From NCBI RefSeq assembly GCF_004521915.1, contig NZ_SDKD01000008.1, positions 1-32,998 of the forward strand: a DNA stretch of 32,998 nucleotides. The letters are read 5' to 3'. Both the position numbers and the translations under genes were made by a program. Under the pieces are notes generated by a model. It searched no databases and was not told the DNA's origin. It worked only from the letters and a program-made list of their open reading frames with translations. The stretch is from Brevibacillus migulae (GTDB taxonomy: Bacteria > Bacillota > Bacilli > Brevibacillales > Brevibacillaceae). This document shows positions 15,107 to 22,692 of this stretch, piece after piece; the stretch's first letter is position 1; the number at the start of each line of letters is the position of its first letter.

Positions 15107-16744
15107 TTATTTCGTATAGTAAGCACGCAATGCATCCAAGATGCCGAGCGGGTTTTTTCGCAAGTCCTTGGCGCTGAAAAAGACATCGCCTTTTACTTGT
15201 GGGTACTGGCGATTGTATTCCAGCTGATGAATAATCTCCTGGGCGTTCTGCCATCCTGTCTCGTTGGTTCCCAGCTTATATGGGGCGTGTCCAATGTAGA
15301 GATGGACATCAGTCCCGCTCACTTCATTAGTCCACCAATCAACCAGGGTTCCGTATTGCGCTTTGGAGAAGGAAAGACTCCAATAAATTTGCGGGATGAC
15401 ATAATCGATCCATTCTTGCTGGATCCACGTACGAACATCAGCGTGCATATGGTCATATGCCGTTACCCCGGCGTTCGTCGCAGAGCCGGTTGGATCCACG
15501 GAGCTGTTGCGCCATACACCAAAAGGGCTGACGCCAAATTTCACCTGCGGCTTCGCTGCGTGGATGGCTTGTCCAAGCTGCTGGATAAATGCGTTGATGT
15601 TATCCCGGCGCCATTCCGCTTTGGTAGCGAACTTCTTGCTGTTGTATGCCTTGAAAGTGGCATCATCAGGGAATACTCCGTCGGAAGGATAAAAATAATC
15701 GTCGAGATGGACCCCGTCGATATTGTATCGATTCACCACTTCCATGATTTCCTGAATAATGCGTTGACGAGCTTGGGGGATGCCCGGATTAATATACAGC
15801 TTGTTCTTTGCGTTTACGATCCACTCGGGATGAAGCTTGGCGACATGATTGGCAGCAAGCTTGGTTGTATTCGCATCCGTGTTGGCGCGGAACGGATTGA
15901 ACCACGCATGAAACTCCATGCCGCGACGGTGCGTTTCTTCCACCATGAAAGCCAACGGATCATAGCCGGGGTTTATCCCTTGCGTACCAGTCAAAAACTT
16001 CGACCACGGGACGAGGGAGGATGGGTAAAGCGCATCCGCTGCAGGACGGACTTGGACAAACACCGTATTGATCCCCGTATTTTGCATGTCATCGAGAAGC
16101 TTTATGTACTCCTGCTGCTGCTTGGCCGCATTGCTGTATGAACTCGTGGAAGGCCAATCCAGATTGAAAACAGTGGATACCCACACTCCTTTGAGCTGAT
16201 CGTCATTTGCTGCAGGAGGAATCTGGGGTGCGGGTGGTTGCGGAATCTCAGGCTCAGGTGTATCGATGGCTACAGGCGGAGTCTCGACAACGGGGGCTTG
16301 TCCTTGCCCCGAGTCCAGCGATATGGTTTGAGTGGCCTGATCCCAATTTACCTGCAAACCAAGCTGTTCAGCCACAAAACGCAGCGGAACCATCACCCGT
16401 CCTTGCCGGTTTTGCACGGCTGCATCCAGCTTTACGTAATTGTCATTGACCATGGCATATTGATCATCGACGGTCATCGTCAGCGTCGTCTGTGCCGTAC
16501 TGATGGTCGCGGTCTGGATGTCCTGATGCCAGGAAACGGTTGCGCCCAGTCCTTCACTGATCACGCGCAGCGGGACCATCGTGACATTCACTTGCGGAAG
16601 AATGTAGGGGGCGATGTCACTTTTCACTTCTTGCCCGTCCAGGTAAATGCTGATTCCAGTCGATTGCGCCTGAACCGGGTGCTGGATCAAAGGGAGACAA
16701 AGTGCCAATACCAACAACAAGGAAAACCATTTGCGAAAAATCAT
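15107..16744 (-). CDS. Secreted GH10-like hydrolase with N-terminal stalk domains
   Basis: 545 residues. Signal peptide 1-26 (ending PVQAQ). Residues ~30-150 hold two copper-amine-oxidase-N-like stalk units with the VPLRVISEGLGATVSW and VPLRFVAEQLGLQVNW signature. A proline-rich linker (155-180) follows. Residues ~185-520 match the glycosyl-hydrolase-10-like (GHL10/DUF187) family: LKGVWVSTVFNLDWPS, VFVQVRPAADALYPS, YDPLAFMVEETHRRGMEFHAWFNPFR, and VNRYNIDGVHLDDYFYPS with the acidic DD probably at the active site. It is expected to act on cell-wall or extracellular polysaccharide outside the cell. GGAGG is 9-10 nt before the ATG. Confidence 0.88.
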   Translation of the reverse strand: MIFRKWFSLLLVLALCLPLIQHPVQAQSTGISIYLDGQEVKSDIAPYILPQVNVTMVPLRVISEGLGATVSWHQDIQTATISTAQTTLTMTVDDQYAMVNDNYVKLDAAVQNRQGRVMVPLRFVAEQLGLQVNWDQATQTISLDSGQGQAPVVETPPVAIDTPEPEIPQPPAPQIPPAANDDQLKGVWVSTVFNLDWPSTSSYSNAAKQQQEYIKLLDDMQNTGINTVFVQVRPAADALYPSSLVPWSKFLTGTQGINPGYDPLAFMVEETHRRGMEFHAWFNPFRANTDANTTKLAANHVAKLHPEWIVNAKNKLYINPGIPQARQRIIQEIMEVVNRYNIDGVHLDDYFYPSDGVFPDDATFKAYNSKKFATKAEWRRDNINAFIQQLGQAIHAAKPQVKFGVSPFGVWRNSSVDPTGSATNAGVTAYDHMHADVRTWIQQEWIDYVIPQIYWSLSFSKAQYGTLVDWWTNEVSGTDVHLYIGHAPYKLGTNETGWQNAQEIIHQLEYNRQYPQVKGDVFFSAKDLRKNPLGILDALRAYYTK

Positions 16745-16865
16745 GATGCAAATCCTCCGAACTTGTAAGAATTTGTAGATATTCTCTCTCTTAGAAATAG
16801 ACGCTATTTTATGATAGTTTGTTATGCGGGAAAGTCAAATTTTTTTGTGAACATCGCTCGTACAA

Positions 16866-16893
16866 ATAAAAAAGCAACCTAGTGTGGTTGCTT
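16866..16893 (-). terminator. Intrinsic terminator (minus strand)
   Basis: AAGCAACC (16872-16879) pairs with GGTTGCTT (16886-16893); on the minus strand it is followed by TTTTTTATTTG. The TAG stop of the 16879-17160 gene lies inside the hairpin. Confidence 0.8.
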
Positions 16894-17160
16894 CGTCAAA
16901 ACAAATTTTCTCCACGGGATTTTGTTTGGATCGAGGTTTTGCAACAATCTGGCAATGCTTTGGTGCCGTTTAAGTGAACCGTACCGGGGCTTTCCTTCCG
17001 CATTAACGGCCATGAGAATCACCGGGTTGCCTTTGAAAACAGGGGTGAACAGATCAACATACCGTTGTCCCTCATCATGGTTTTCGAGTACCCATTCCTT
17101 CACCGCGACGATGCCGACTTTGACCCCTTGTATTTTGACAGCTGCCCCTTGAAATTGCAT
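16879..17160 (-). CDS. Small basic protein of unknown function
   Basis: 93 residues; a GGAGGAGG site lies 8 nt before the ATG. The first ~35 residues are beta-rich (QFQGAAVKIQGVKVGIVAVKEWVL), followed by NHDEGQRYVDLFTPVFKGNPVILMA and a basic C-terminal helix (SLKRHQSIARLLQNLDPNKIPWRKF). No signal peptide or known motif. It has its own terminator and diverges from the IseA-like gene. I do not recognise the family. Confidence 0.75.
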   Translation of the reverse strand: MQFQGAAVKIQGVKVGIVAVKEWVLENHDEGQRYVDLFTPVFKGNPVILMAVNAEGKPRYGSLKRHQSIARLLQNLDPNKIPWRKFVLTKQPH

Positions 17161-17327
17161 AGCTCTGTCCTCCTCCTTGTGCTCGTATGATGTGTATGTA
17201 TGACCAACAGTATTAGTATACGCTATTATGAAGAAATATCCTGTAGGGTCGTCATGCCGAATTTTGTATGTCCAGCATGCTTGAGTAATTGTTCGGTAAA
17301 AATTTTTTTCTAAAGCCCCTTTCTTTA

Positions 17328-17353
17328 CGCAACATTTCGATCGGTGCTTCGTC
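17328..17353 (+). promoter_or_regulatory. Possible ECF-sigma promoter
   Basis: CGCAAC (17328-17333), a 16-bp spacer and CGTC (17350-17353, extended CGTCTTA) resembles the Bacillus ECF pattern TGAAAC-N16-CGTC, with 4 of 6 bases in the -35 box. It lies 42 bp upstream of the IseA-like gene, a place where envelope-stress control would make sense. Confidence 0.35.
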
Positions 17354-17395
17354 TTACCAATAGGAAAAAGATGACAGCAAAAGGGGATCTAAATC

Positions 17396-18418
17396 ATGAA
17401 AAAGCAAAGATGGGGATTCGCAGCGGCAGTAGTGGCAGCAAGTGTGACCATAGGAGCAGTCAGCCAGATACCTGCATGGGCACAGCAGACTGGCAGCAAT
17501 GGCAATGTGAATGCGGCAGTGGCCGTAACGAAGTCCCAGTCGGTGGATCAGGTAAATTTGCGCATTCAGCAATTGGAGCTGGCGCTGCAGCCCGAAACGG
17601 CTCAAGAAGCAATTGAATTGTTTGTCAAAAGTCATGAAAGCCGCAACGGAGCGCTGCTCTTTGCGCTTCTGACACCCGAGCAGCAGCGCAGCAATCTCGC
17701 TACCTTTGTGGAGCAAAACTGGGTGTTGGGCGTATCCTCTCCTTGGGTGAAGGGGTATCGGATCAATAAAGTCGATGAAAAGAATGAAACAACGATGGAT
17801 TATACCGTTGAGCTGATGGAGTACACCTCCACAGGGTTCATGGGAACGGAGCAAGTGACAGTCAGCCTCAAGAAAGAAGGGACCAGCTGGCGTATTTCAG
17901 ACTACAAGCAGGTGAAATTCACAAGCGATATCGATTTGCAGGATGAAAAGCTGAATGAGCGCAGTGTCCTTGGTCTGGTGAAGGAGGCCCAGCAACGCTT
18001 CTGGTATGTCATGAGCGGGGGCAAAAGTACAGGCGGGGTCGTCGCTACTTTTCGTCCGGGGGCAGGAGAAACCGATTACCGCTATTTGAGTGAAGATATC
18101 GGGACCAGAGAAAAGCTGAGCAGCTACCTCGAGGATGTGTATGCGAAATCCACGGTCAACACCTGGTTGGAGCAGCAATTGAAACAAAAATCGCTGATCG
18201 ATGACGGGGAACGCTTGGCACAACCGAATGCAGATGGCGGCAGCTTGCTGGAATGGGGAAGCGCCGAAATCATCAAGCTGGAGCAAAATGGTCAAAAGGC
18301 AACGGTGCAGGCAAAAGTGCCAGCAGGTGAAAGCGACTCGGAAACGTTTACGATTTCGTTCGTCTATGAACAGAACAGAGGTTGGAGAATCGCTTCCGCA
18401 ATCGGAGACGTTCATTAA
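17396..18418 (+). CDS. Secreted protein with IseA-like C-terminal domain
   Basis: 340 residues. Signal peptide 1-29 (ending PAWA-QQ). Residues ~65-180 (TAQEAIELFVKSHESRNGALLFALL ... SWRISDYKQ) look like an NTF2-like module. Residues ~195-340 resemble the IseA family of DL-endopeptidase inhibitors: KEAQQRFWYVMSGGKST, YRYLSEDIGTREKLSSYL, LAQPNADGGSLLEW and a C-terminal GWRIASAIG. IseA binds and inhibits peptidoglycan DL-endopeptidases outside the cell, so this protein may tune autolysis. The fusion to an NTF2-like domain makes it longer than B. subtilis IseA. AAAGGGGAT lies 9 nt before the ATG. Confidence 0.75.
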   Translation: MKKQRWGFAAAVVAASVTIGAVSQIPAWAQQTGSNGNVNAAVAVTKSQSVDQVNLRIQQLELALQPETAQEAIELFVKSHESRNGALLFALLTPEQQRSNLATFVEQNWVLGVSSPWVKGYRINKVDEKNETTMDYTVELMEYTSTGFMGTEQVTVSLKKEGTSWRISDYKQVKFTSDIDLQDEKLNERSVLGLVKEAQQRFWYVMSGGKSTGGVVATFRPGAGETDYRYLSEDIGTREKLSSYLEDVYAKSTVNTWLEQQLKQKSLIDDGERLAQPNADGGSLLEWGSAEIIKLEQNGQKATVQAKVPAGESDSETFTISFVYEQNRGWRIASAIGDVH

Positions 18419-18549
18419 ATGTTTTAATTCAAGCGAGTAGCATAAAAGCTCCGAAGGAAACGTATGTATGGAATAGGGAAACGTAAGGGACTTCTCCAAC
18501 GGTTGTCAGCCGCGATGCGTCCATCCTTGCACGAAGGAGGCGATCGGGA

Positions 18550-18618
18550 ATGAGAAATGCCGTACTCATCCAGTTGCTCGTGCTGATTGTGATGATCATC
18601 GAGCTGGCGATCAGATAA
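18550..18618 (+). CDS. 22-residue hydrophobic peptide
   Basis: A 22-codon frame with a very good ribosome binding site (AAGGAGG, 9 nt before the ATG) and its own downstream terminator. The peptide starts MRNAVLIQLLVLIVMII and ends ELAIR, which is a single membrane-spanning helix with a basic residue at each end. Short helices of this kind in Bacillota include regulatory membrane microproteins and type I toxins; nothing in the sequence decides between them, and no antisense promoter is obvious. It lies 130 bp after the IseA-like gene. Confidence 0.55.
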   Translation: MRNAVLIQLLVLIVMIIELAIR

Positions 18619-18638
18619 GAGAAGAGCGATCCCATGAG

Positions 18639-18677
18639 AAAACGAGAGCTGCCGGTGTGGCAAGCGCTCGTTTTTTC
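18639..18677 (+). terminator. Intrinsic terminator
   Basis: AAAACGAG (18639-18646) pairs with CTCGTTTT (18667-18674) with an inner GCC/GGC helix; T6 follows. It serves the 22-residue peptide gene and lies just before the convergent 18692 gene. Confidence 0.75.
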
Positions 18678-18691
18678 TTTATGGCAAGCCC

Positions 18692-18910
18692 TCATTTTGG
18701 ATAGGGCAATCCGTCGCGTTTAAATAGTTTGCGAATCATACTGTACAGCCTGACAGGCACATCGGGAAAGGCAATGATACGCTGATCAGAGCCGATCTGC
18801 AGCAGGACGATTGGTTTTTCGATCTCGTAGGGAATATTCATCAAATCGAGTATTTTTTTATATTCATCGACTTCCTCGGGATCAACCGTATAATAGAAAG
18901 ATTTCTCCAT
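18692..18910 (-). CDS. Small protein of unknown function
   Basis: 72 residues; AAGGAGC lies 7 nt before the ATG. The chain (YYTVDPEEVDEYKKILDLMNIPYEIE, then VLLQIGSDQRIIAFPDVPVRLYSMIRKLF) suggests a small alpha/beta fold with helix 10-24, two strands and a C-terminal helix. Cytoplasmic, no known motif. It is monocistronic and convergent with the 22-residue peptide gene. Confidence 0.75.
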   Translation of the reverse strand: MEKSFYYTVDPEEVDEYKKILDLMNIPYEIEKPIVLLQIGSDQRIIAFPDVPVRLYSMIRKLFKRDGLPYPK

Positions 18911-19103
18911 GACTTCAGCTCCTTTTCCTTATTGTAACAAATGAACATGATCTACTGGAAAAAAGAAATGATGGAAACTTAATCTATGTGAATATTCAAT
19001 TTTTGCCGAAACCTTTTGGCTTGTCATCCCGTCTGTGGAAGGGAAGGGACTTTTGAGACAAGTTTTCCTCCTAAGGAATGCCAAACATCGAAAGGGGATG
19101 GTT

Positions 19104-19301
19104 ATGATGGAATGGAAGCGTGTTTCTATCGAAAGCGATGAAATCAGGGAGTTGGAACGCTTAAAGAAAGAATATCAGGACCAGGTAACGGATCCTCAAT
19201 TAAATTGGCAAGGGAGAATGAAAATTTATGAAAAGGTTCAATGGATAGTGAAACGCATTGACGAATTAAAAAATAAAGAGCCAAAACGCATTTCATGCTA
19301 G
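19104..19301 (+). CDS. Small charged helical protein of unknown function
   Basis: 65 residues from the ATG at 19104 (or 64 from 19107); AAAGGGG at 19091-19097 rules out the upstream in-frame start at 19035. Nearly all of it is predicted helix with high Glu/Lys content (DEIRELERLKKEYQDQVTDP and MKIYEKVQWIVKRIDELKNK), probably a two-helix hairpin. No known motif. It ends 9 bp before a terminator. Confidence 0.65.
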   Translation: MMEWKRVSIESDEIRELERLKKEYQDQVTDPQLNWQGRMKIYEKVQWIVKRIDELKNKEPKRISC

Positions 19302-19309
19302 CGGCAGCG

Positions 19310-19341
19310 AAGTCCGTCGATACATTCGGCGGACTTTTCTC
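19310..19341 (+). terminator. Intrinsic terminator
   Basis: An 11-bp stem (19310-19320/19326-19336, one G-T pair) with loop TACAT and a T-rich tail. It ends the small helical protein gene. Confidence 0.8.
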
Positions 19342-19414
19342 ATGACAAAGACAAGGAGTAACACGTGGATGTCAGAAAATCTTACATAAAAATTCAAAAT
19401 CTTTCGTGTAAACC

Positions 19415-19442
19415 TTGACTAACAGCCATTTTATGTTAGAAT
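19415..19442 (+). promoter_or_regulatory. Candidate sigma-A promoter of the sigma-54 activator
   Basis: TTGACT (19415-19420), a 16-bp spacer and TAGAAT (19437-19442). Transcription would start near 19449, about 25 bp before a terminator hairpin, so the activator gene at 19626 is reached only by read-through. The 19302-19625 gap holds only this promoter, the terminator and a catabolite-site-like dyad at 19538-19552 (TGAAAACGTTTTACA, one base longer than consensus). Confidence 0.5.
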
Positions 19443-19473
19443 TACTTACATGGTTTCCCACTCCTATTTTGGC

Positions 19474-19508
19474 AGACCCTCACAAGATTTTGAGGGTCTC
19501 TTTTTTTT
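19474..19508 (+). terminator. Intrinsic terminator in the activator leader
   Basis: AGACCCTCA (19474-19482) pairs perfectly with TGAGGGTCT (19491-19499), followed by a C and T8. It lies between the candidate promoter and the activator gene. Confidence 0.85.
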
Positions 19509-19625
19509 GTCCGTAAAACAAGATAACATTATGAATGTGAAAACGTTTTACAAAATTCCTTGGCTTTTGCAAATTGCGGCTACAGCCAAGTTTCCCTACA
19601 GTCGGAAGGAAAGGAGCTGGCGAAA

Positions 19626-20999
19626 ATGGCAGCTGAGCCGGAAGAAAAGTTGGCCACCATCTGGAAAGAAGTGCTTGATGGAGCAAACGAATGCATCGTC
19701 ATCACCGATCCCGAGGGCATCATTCTCTTCATGAATCAATCCTATCTCCAGTTTCTCGGGGAAAAAGATGTTGTCGGGAAACATGTGACACAGGTAATTG
19801 AAAATACACGCATGCATCTCATCGGCAAGACGGGGAAGGCCGAGCTGGCAGATATCCATAAAATCAAAGGCAGAGATATGATTGCCAATCGTGTGCCCAT
19901 TCGCAAAGACGGGAAAATCGTAGCGATCCTGGGCACGGTCTTTTTCCGGGATGTTCAACAGCTCCATGCGTTGGCATCTACGGTCGAGCAGCTTACCCAG
20001 GAGCTGGCCTACTACAAGGGAGAGCTTCGTTCCAAGCTGGGCGCTGCCTATCGTTTCGAGGAAATCATCACGGCAAGTCAAGCGATGCAGCCGGTCACAC
20101 AGCTGGCCAAACGGGTTGCGAAAAGCGATTCCACGGTACTCATTACAGGTGAGAGCGGGACCGGCAAAGAGCTGTTTGCCCATGCGATGCATGCGGAAAG
20201 TCACCGGGCGATGGGGCCGTTCATCCGCATCAACTGTGCAGCGATCCCGGAAGCTTTGCTGGAGTCCGAGCTGTTCGGCTACGATGAAGGGGCGTTTACC
20301 GGAGCTTCCCGCAAAGGCAAAAAAGGTCGCTTTGAGCTGGCGAACCACGGCACGATTCTGCTCGATGAGATTGGCGATATGCCGCTCTCTTTGCAGGCAA
20401 AGCTGTTGCGCGTGCTGCAGGAAAAAGAAGTGGAGCGAGTGGGGGGGACACGCCCCATCTCGATTGATGTGCGGGTGATCGCCTCGACCCATCAGGATCT
20501 GAAAAAGCTGGTGGGAGAAGGGAGATTTCGCGAAGACTTGTTTTATCGGCTGAATGTCGTCTCTCTCCATATTCCACCGCTGCGCGAGCGCCTGGATGAT
20601 TTGCCCATGCTGGTACATAAGCTGTTGGAACAGCTGACGGAATCCACAGGCATCGTCATCAAAGAAATTCAGCCGGACGCCTGGCAAGCGCTGCGCGCCT
20701 ACAGCTGGCCGGGGAATATACGCGAACTGCGCAATGTCTTGGAACGCGGTCTTCATCTGATGGAGGATGGAATCCTGCGGGCGGACTGCCTGCTGCTCCC
20801 GGTGAACGAAAAGGAGCAGATTGCGGTGCAAGAAAAAGACCGGACATTGAAGAAGATCGTGGAGGAGGCGGAGCGCTCAGCGTTGATCGACATGCTGGAC
20901 TTGACAAGTGGAAACCGATTAGAGGCAGCAAAGCGTCTCGGCATCAGCAAATCAAGCTTGTATGCGAAGCTGGAGAAGTACGGGATACAAGGAGAATAA
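19626..20999 (+). CDS. Sigma-54-dependent transcriptional activator (PAS-AAA-Fis)
   Basis: 457 residues from the ATG at 19626 (GGAG 9 nt upstream; an in-frame TTG at 19560 lacks a site). Residues 15-110 are a PAS domain (ANECIVITDPEGIILFMNQSY). Residues ~140-380 are the AAA+ domain: Walker A GESGTGKE (175-182), the sigma-54 contact loop GAFTGA (222-227), Walker B GTILLDEIGD (242-251) and the R-finger region FYRLNVVSLHIPPLRER. The C-terminus is a Fis-type helix-turn-helix (GNRLEAAKRLGISKSSLYAKL). The PAS domain probably senses a metabolite linked to 3-hydroxybutyrate use. It should open the -24/-12 promoter at 21197 and bind the three TCCA-N6-TGGA sites downstream of its own gene. Confidence 0.95.
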   Translation: MAAEPEEKLATIWKEVLDGANECIVITDPEGIILFMNQSYLQFLGEKDVVGKHVTQVIENTRMHLIGKTGKAELADIHKIKGRDMIANRVPIRKDGKIVAILGTVFFRDVQQLHALASTVEQLTQELAYYKGELRSKLGAAYRFEEIITASQAMQPVTQLAKRVAKSDSTVLITGESGTGKELFAHAMHAESHRAMGPFIRINCAAIPEALLESELFGYDEGAFTGASRKGKKGRFELANHGTILLDEIGDMPLSLQAKLLRVLQEKEVERVGGTRPISIDVRVIASTHQDLKKLVGEGRFREDLFYRLNVVSLHIPPLRERLDDLPMLVHKLLEQLTESTGIVIKEIQPDAWQALRAYSWPGNIRELRNVLERGLHLMEDGILRADCLLLPVNEKEQIAVQEKDRTLKKIVEEAERSALIDMLDLTSGNRLEAAKRLGISKSSLYAKLEKYGIQGE

Positions 21000-21003
21000 T
21001 AGA

Positions 21004-21045
21004 GTCCAGAATTTTGGAATGTTGTCCAGAATTCTGGACTTTTTT
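21004..21045 (+). promoter_or_regulatory. Two upstream activator sites; the second doubles as terminator
   Basis: TCCA-N6-TGGA occurs at 21005-21018 and 21025-21038, centres 20 bp apart, that is two helical turns. The second lies in a perfect 16-bp palindrome (GTCCAGAATTCTGGAC, 21024-21039) followed by T6, so as RNA it is also an intrinsic terminator for the activator gene. The distance to the sigma-54 promoter (about 185-210 bp upstream of the start site) fits an enhancer for the activator. Confidence 0.65.
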
Positions 21046-21065
21046 AAGGGAGAGAGCGGAAGTGT

Positions 21066-21079
21066 TGAAAACGCTTACC
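21066..21079 (+). promoter_or_regulatory. Candidate catabolite response element (cre)
   Basis: TGAAAACGCTTACC matches the CcpA cre consensus TGWAARCGYTWNCW at 13 of 14 positions. It lies between the activator sites and the -24/-12 promoter, so CcpA could repress ketone-body use when sugars are present. Confidence 0.45.
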
Positions 21080-21139
21080 TTTTTCTGAATATTCGCCTTG
21101 TCCCATCATCGTTTTTCAAAAATGGACGAGCTGTTTTAT

Positions 21140-21153
21140 TCCAGAAAATTGGA
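21140..21153 (+). promoter_or_regulatory. Third activator site
   Basis: TCCAGAAAATTGGA repeats the TCCA-N6-TGGA pattern of the two sites at 21005 and 21025; its centre is about 75 bp upstream of the predicted transcription start. Confidence 0.5.
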
Positions 21154-21196
21154 CGATTTTGTGAACGGCTTCCGTAAAAATCCGCGTGGATCGAGT

Positions 21197-21212
21197 TGGC
21201 ACGATAGTTGCT
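21197..21212 (+). promoter_or_regulatory. Sigma-54 (-24/-12) promoter
   Basis: TGGCAC (21197-21202), five bases and TTGCT (21208-21212) match the sigma-54 consensus TGGCAC-N5-TTGCW exactly. The start site would be near 21222, giving a 40-nt leader before the permease TTG. It also shows that the reading frame extending upstream to 21098 is not coding. Confidence 0.85.
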
Positions 21213-21262
21213 TATATAAGAATGCGACAGTCCTATTTATACGATCAAAGGAGGTTGACCAT

Positions 21263-22651
21263 TTGTTTATTGAAGTCTTAGCCATTTTTCTTTCTCTGGG
21301 TCTGCTGATGTTTTTTGCGTATCGAGGCTTTCCCGTCATCGTTTTCGCCCCTATTTTTACATTGTTAGCTGTCATTCTTTCGGGGCTCGCACTTCTGCCT
21401 AGTTATACCGAGACGTTTATGGTCAATGCAGCGAACTACGTCAAAAACTTTTTCCCGATCTTCCTGCTGGGAGCTGTGTTTGGAAAAGTAATGGAAATGA
21501 GCGGCGCTGCAGCTTCGATCGCGCAGGCAATCGTGAGAGCGCTTGGTTCCAAGCGTGCGATTCTCGCGGTCGTATTGTCCGGTGCTGTGCTGACTTATGG
21601 CGGCGTTTCCCTGTTTGTCGTTGCTTTTGCGGTATATCCGTTTGCAGCGGCGATTTTCCGTGAAGCCAACATCCCAAAACGGCTCATCCCTGGTACGATC
21701 GCGCTCGGTGCCTTTACTTTTACGATGGATGCACTTCCCGGTACGCCGCAAATTCAAAACATCATCCCGACCACTTATTTTTCGACTGATGCTTTTGCTG
21801 CGCCAGTGGTAGGTACCATCGGTGGATTGATGGTGTTTCTCGGTGGGATGTACTGGCTGGAACGACGCAGAAAGCAAGCAGAAGCGGCTGGCGAAGGTTA
21901 TGGTGAAGGCCATACAAACGAACCGGAGCTGGCGAATCAGGAAGAGCGTTATCCGAATATTTGGCTCTCTGTGCTGCCGCTCGTCCTCGTGCTTGTCTGT
22001 AACTATGTATTCAGCCGTACCGGTTTAACGGTTGCTTCCTGGTATGATCCGCAAATGCTCGAGAGCACATTTGCCATCAAAAACGTGAAAACGGTTACAT
22101 CCTCCTGGGCTTTGATTTTGGCGCTAACCGTAGGCGTCATTACCGCCCTGTTGATCAATATGCCGCGCGTGAAAACGAAGCTCGCGACTGGTCTGACTAC
22201 CGCAGCTGCAGGTGCTTTGCTAGCGATTTTCAATACAGCGTCTGAGGTTGGCTTCGGTAATGTGGTCAAAACGCTGCCTGGCTTTAAGGTGGTACAAGAG
22301 TGGATTCTGAACTCCAGCAGTCATCCGCTAGTCTCCGAAGCGGTAGCGGTTAACGTACTGGCGGGAATTACCGGATCTGCTTCCGGCGGTCTGTCGATTG
22401 CGTTGGAGGTGATGGGCAAGCAGTATCTGGAGATTGCCAACACGATTGGTCTCAGCCCTGAGCTGCTGCACCGGATCGCTTCCATGGCGTCTGGCGGTAT
22501 GGATACGCTTCCACACAATGGTGCGGTTATCACCCTTTTGGCGATTACCGGGTTGACCCATCGCCAGTCGTACAAAGATATTTTCGCCATCACAGTGATT
22601 AAGACGTTGACTGTCTTCATTCTCGCCTTTGCGGCATCGATCTTTATCTAG
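21263..22651 (+). CDS. GntP-family permease (probable 3-hydroxybutyrate uptake)
   Basis: 462 residues with about 12 hydrophobic segments. The TTG at 21263 has AAAGGAGG 8 nt upstream; the longer frame from 21098 is excluded because the sigma-54 promoter lies inside it. Family features: YGGVSLFVVAFAVYPFA, TMDALPGTPQIQNIIPTTYF and the C-terminal SGGMDTLPHNGAVITLL block of gluconate/hydroxybutyrate permeases. It is an inner-membrane symporter; the downstream dehydrogenase and CoA-transferase point to D-3-hydroxybutyrate or acetoacetate rather than gluconate. First gene of a four-gene operon driven by sigma-54. Confidence 0.9.
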   Translation: MFIEVLAIFLSLGLLMFFAYRGFPVIVFAPIFTLLAVILSGLALLPSYTETFMVNAANYVKNFFPIFLLGAVFGKVMEMSGAAASIAQAIVRALGSKRAILAVVLSGAVLTYGGVSLFVVAFAVYPFAAAIFREANIPKRLIPGTIALGAFTFTMDALPGTPQIQNIIPTTYFSTDAFAAPVVGTIGGLMVFLGGMYWLERRRKQAEAAGEGYGEGHTNEPELANQEERYPNIWLSVLPLVLVLVCNYVFSRTGLTVASWYDPQMLESTFAIKNVKTVTSSWALILALTVGVITALLINMPRVKTKLATGLTTAAAGALLAIFNTASEVGFGNVVKTLPGFKVVQEWILNSSSHPLVSEAVAVNVLAGITGSASGGLSIALEVMGKQYLEIANTIGLSPELLHRIASMASGGMDTLPHNGAVITLLAITGLTHRQSYKDIFAITVIKTLTVFILAFAASIFI

Positions 22652-22692
22652 TCATCAATCGCAACAATCAATCTTGTATTGGAGTGAGTGGA

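Noticed and set aside
18996..19061. Minus-strand 21-codon TTG frame with AGGAGG upstream of the 18692-18910 gene.
   Set aside because: Polar, low-information peptide and TTG start; could be chance.
19450..19734. 94-codon frame over the activator leader.
   Set aside because: No ribosome binding site, it runs through the terminator and overlaps the activator start out of frame.
21098..21262. N-terminal extension of the permease frame.
   Set aside because: It would contain the consensus sigma-54 promoter and an activator site; the TTG at 21263 has the ribosome binding site.
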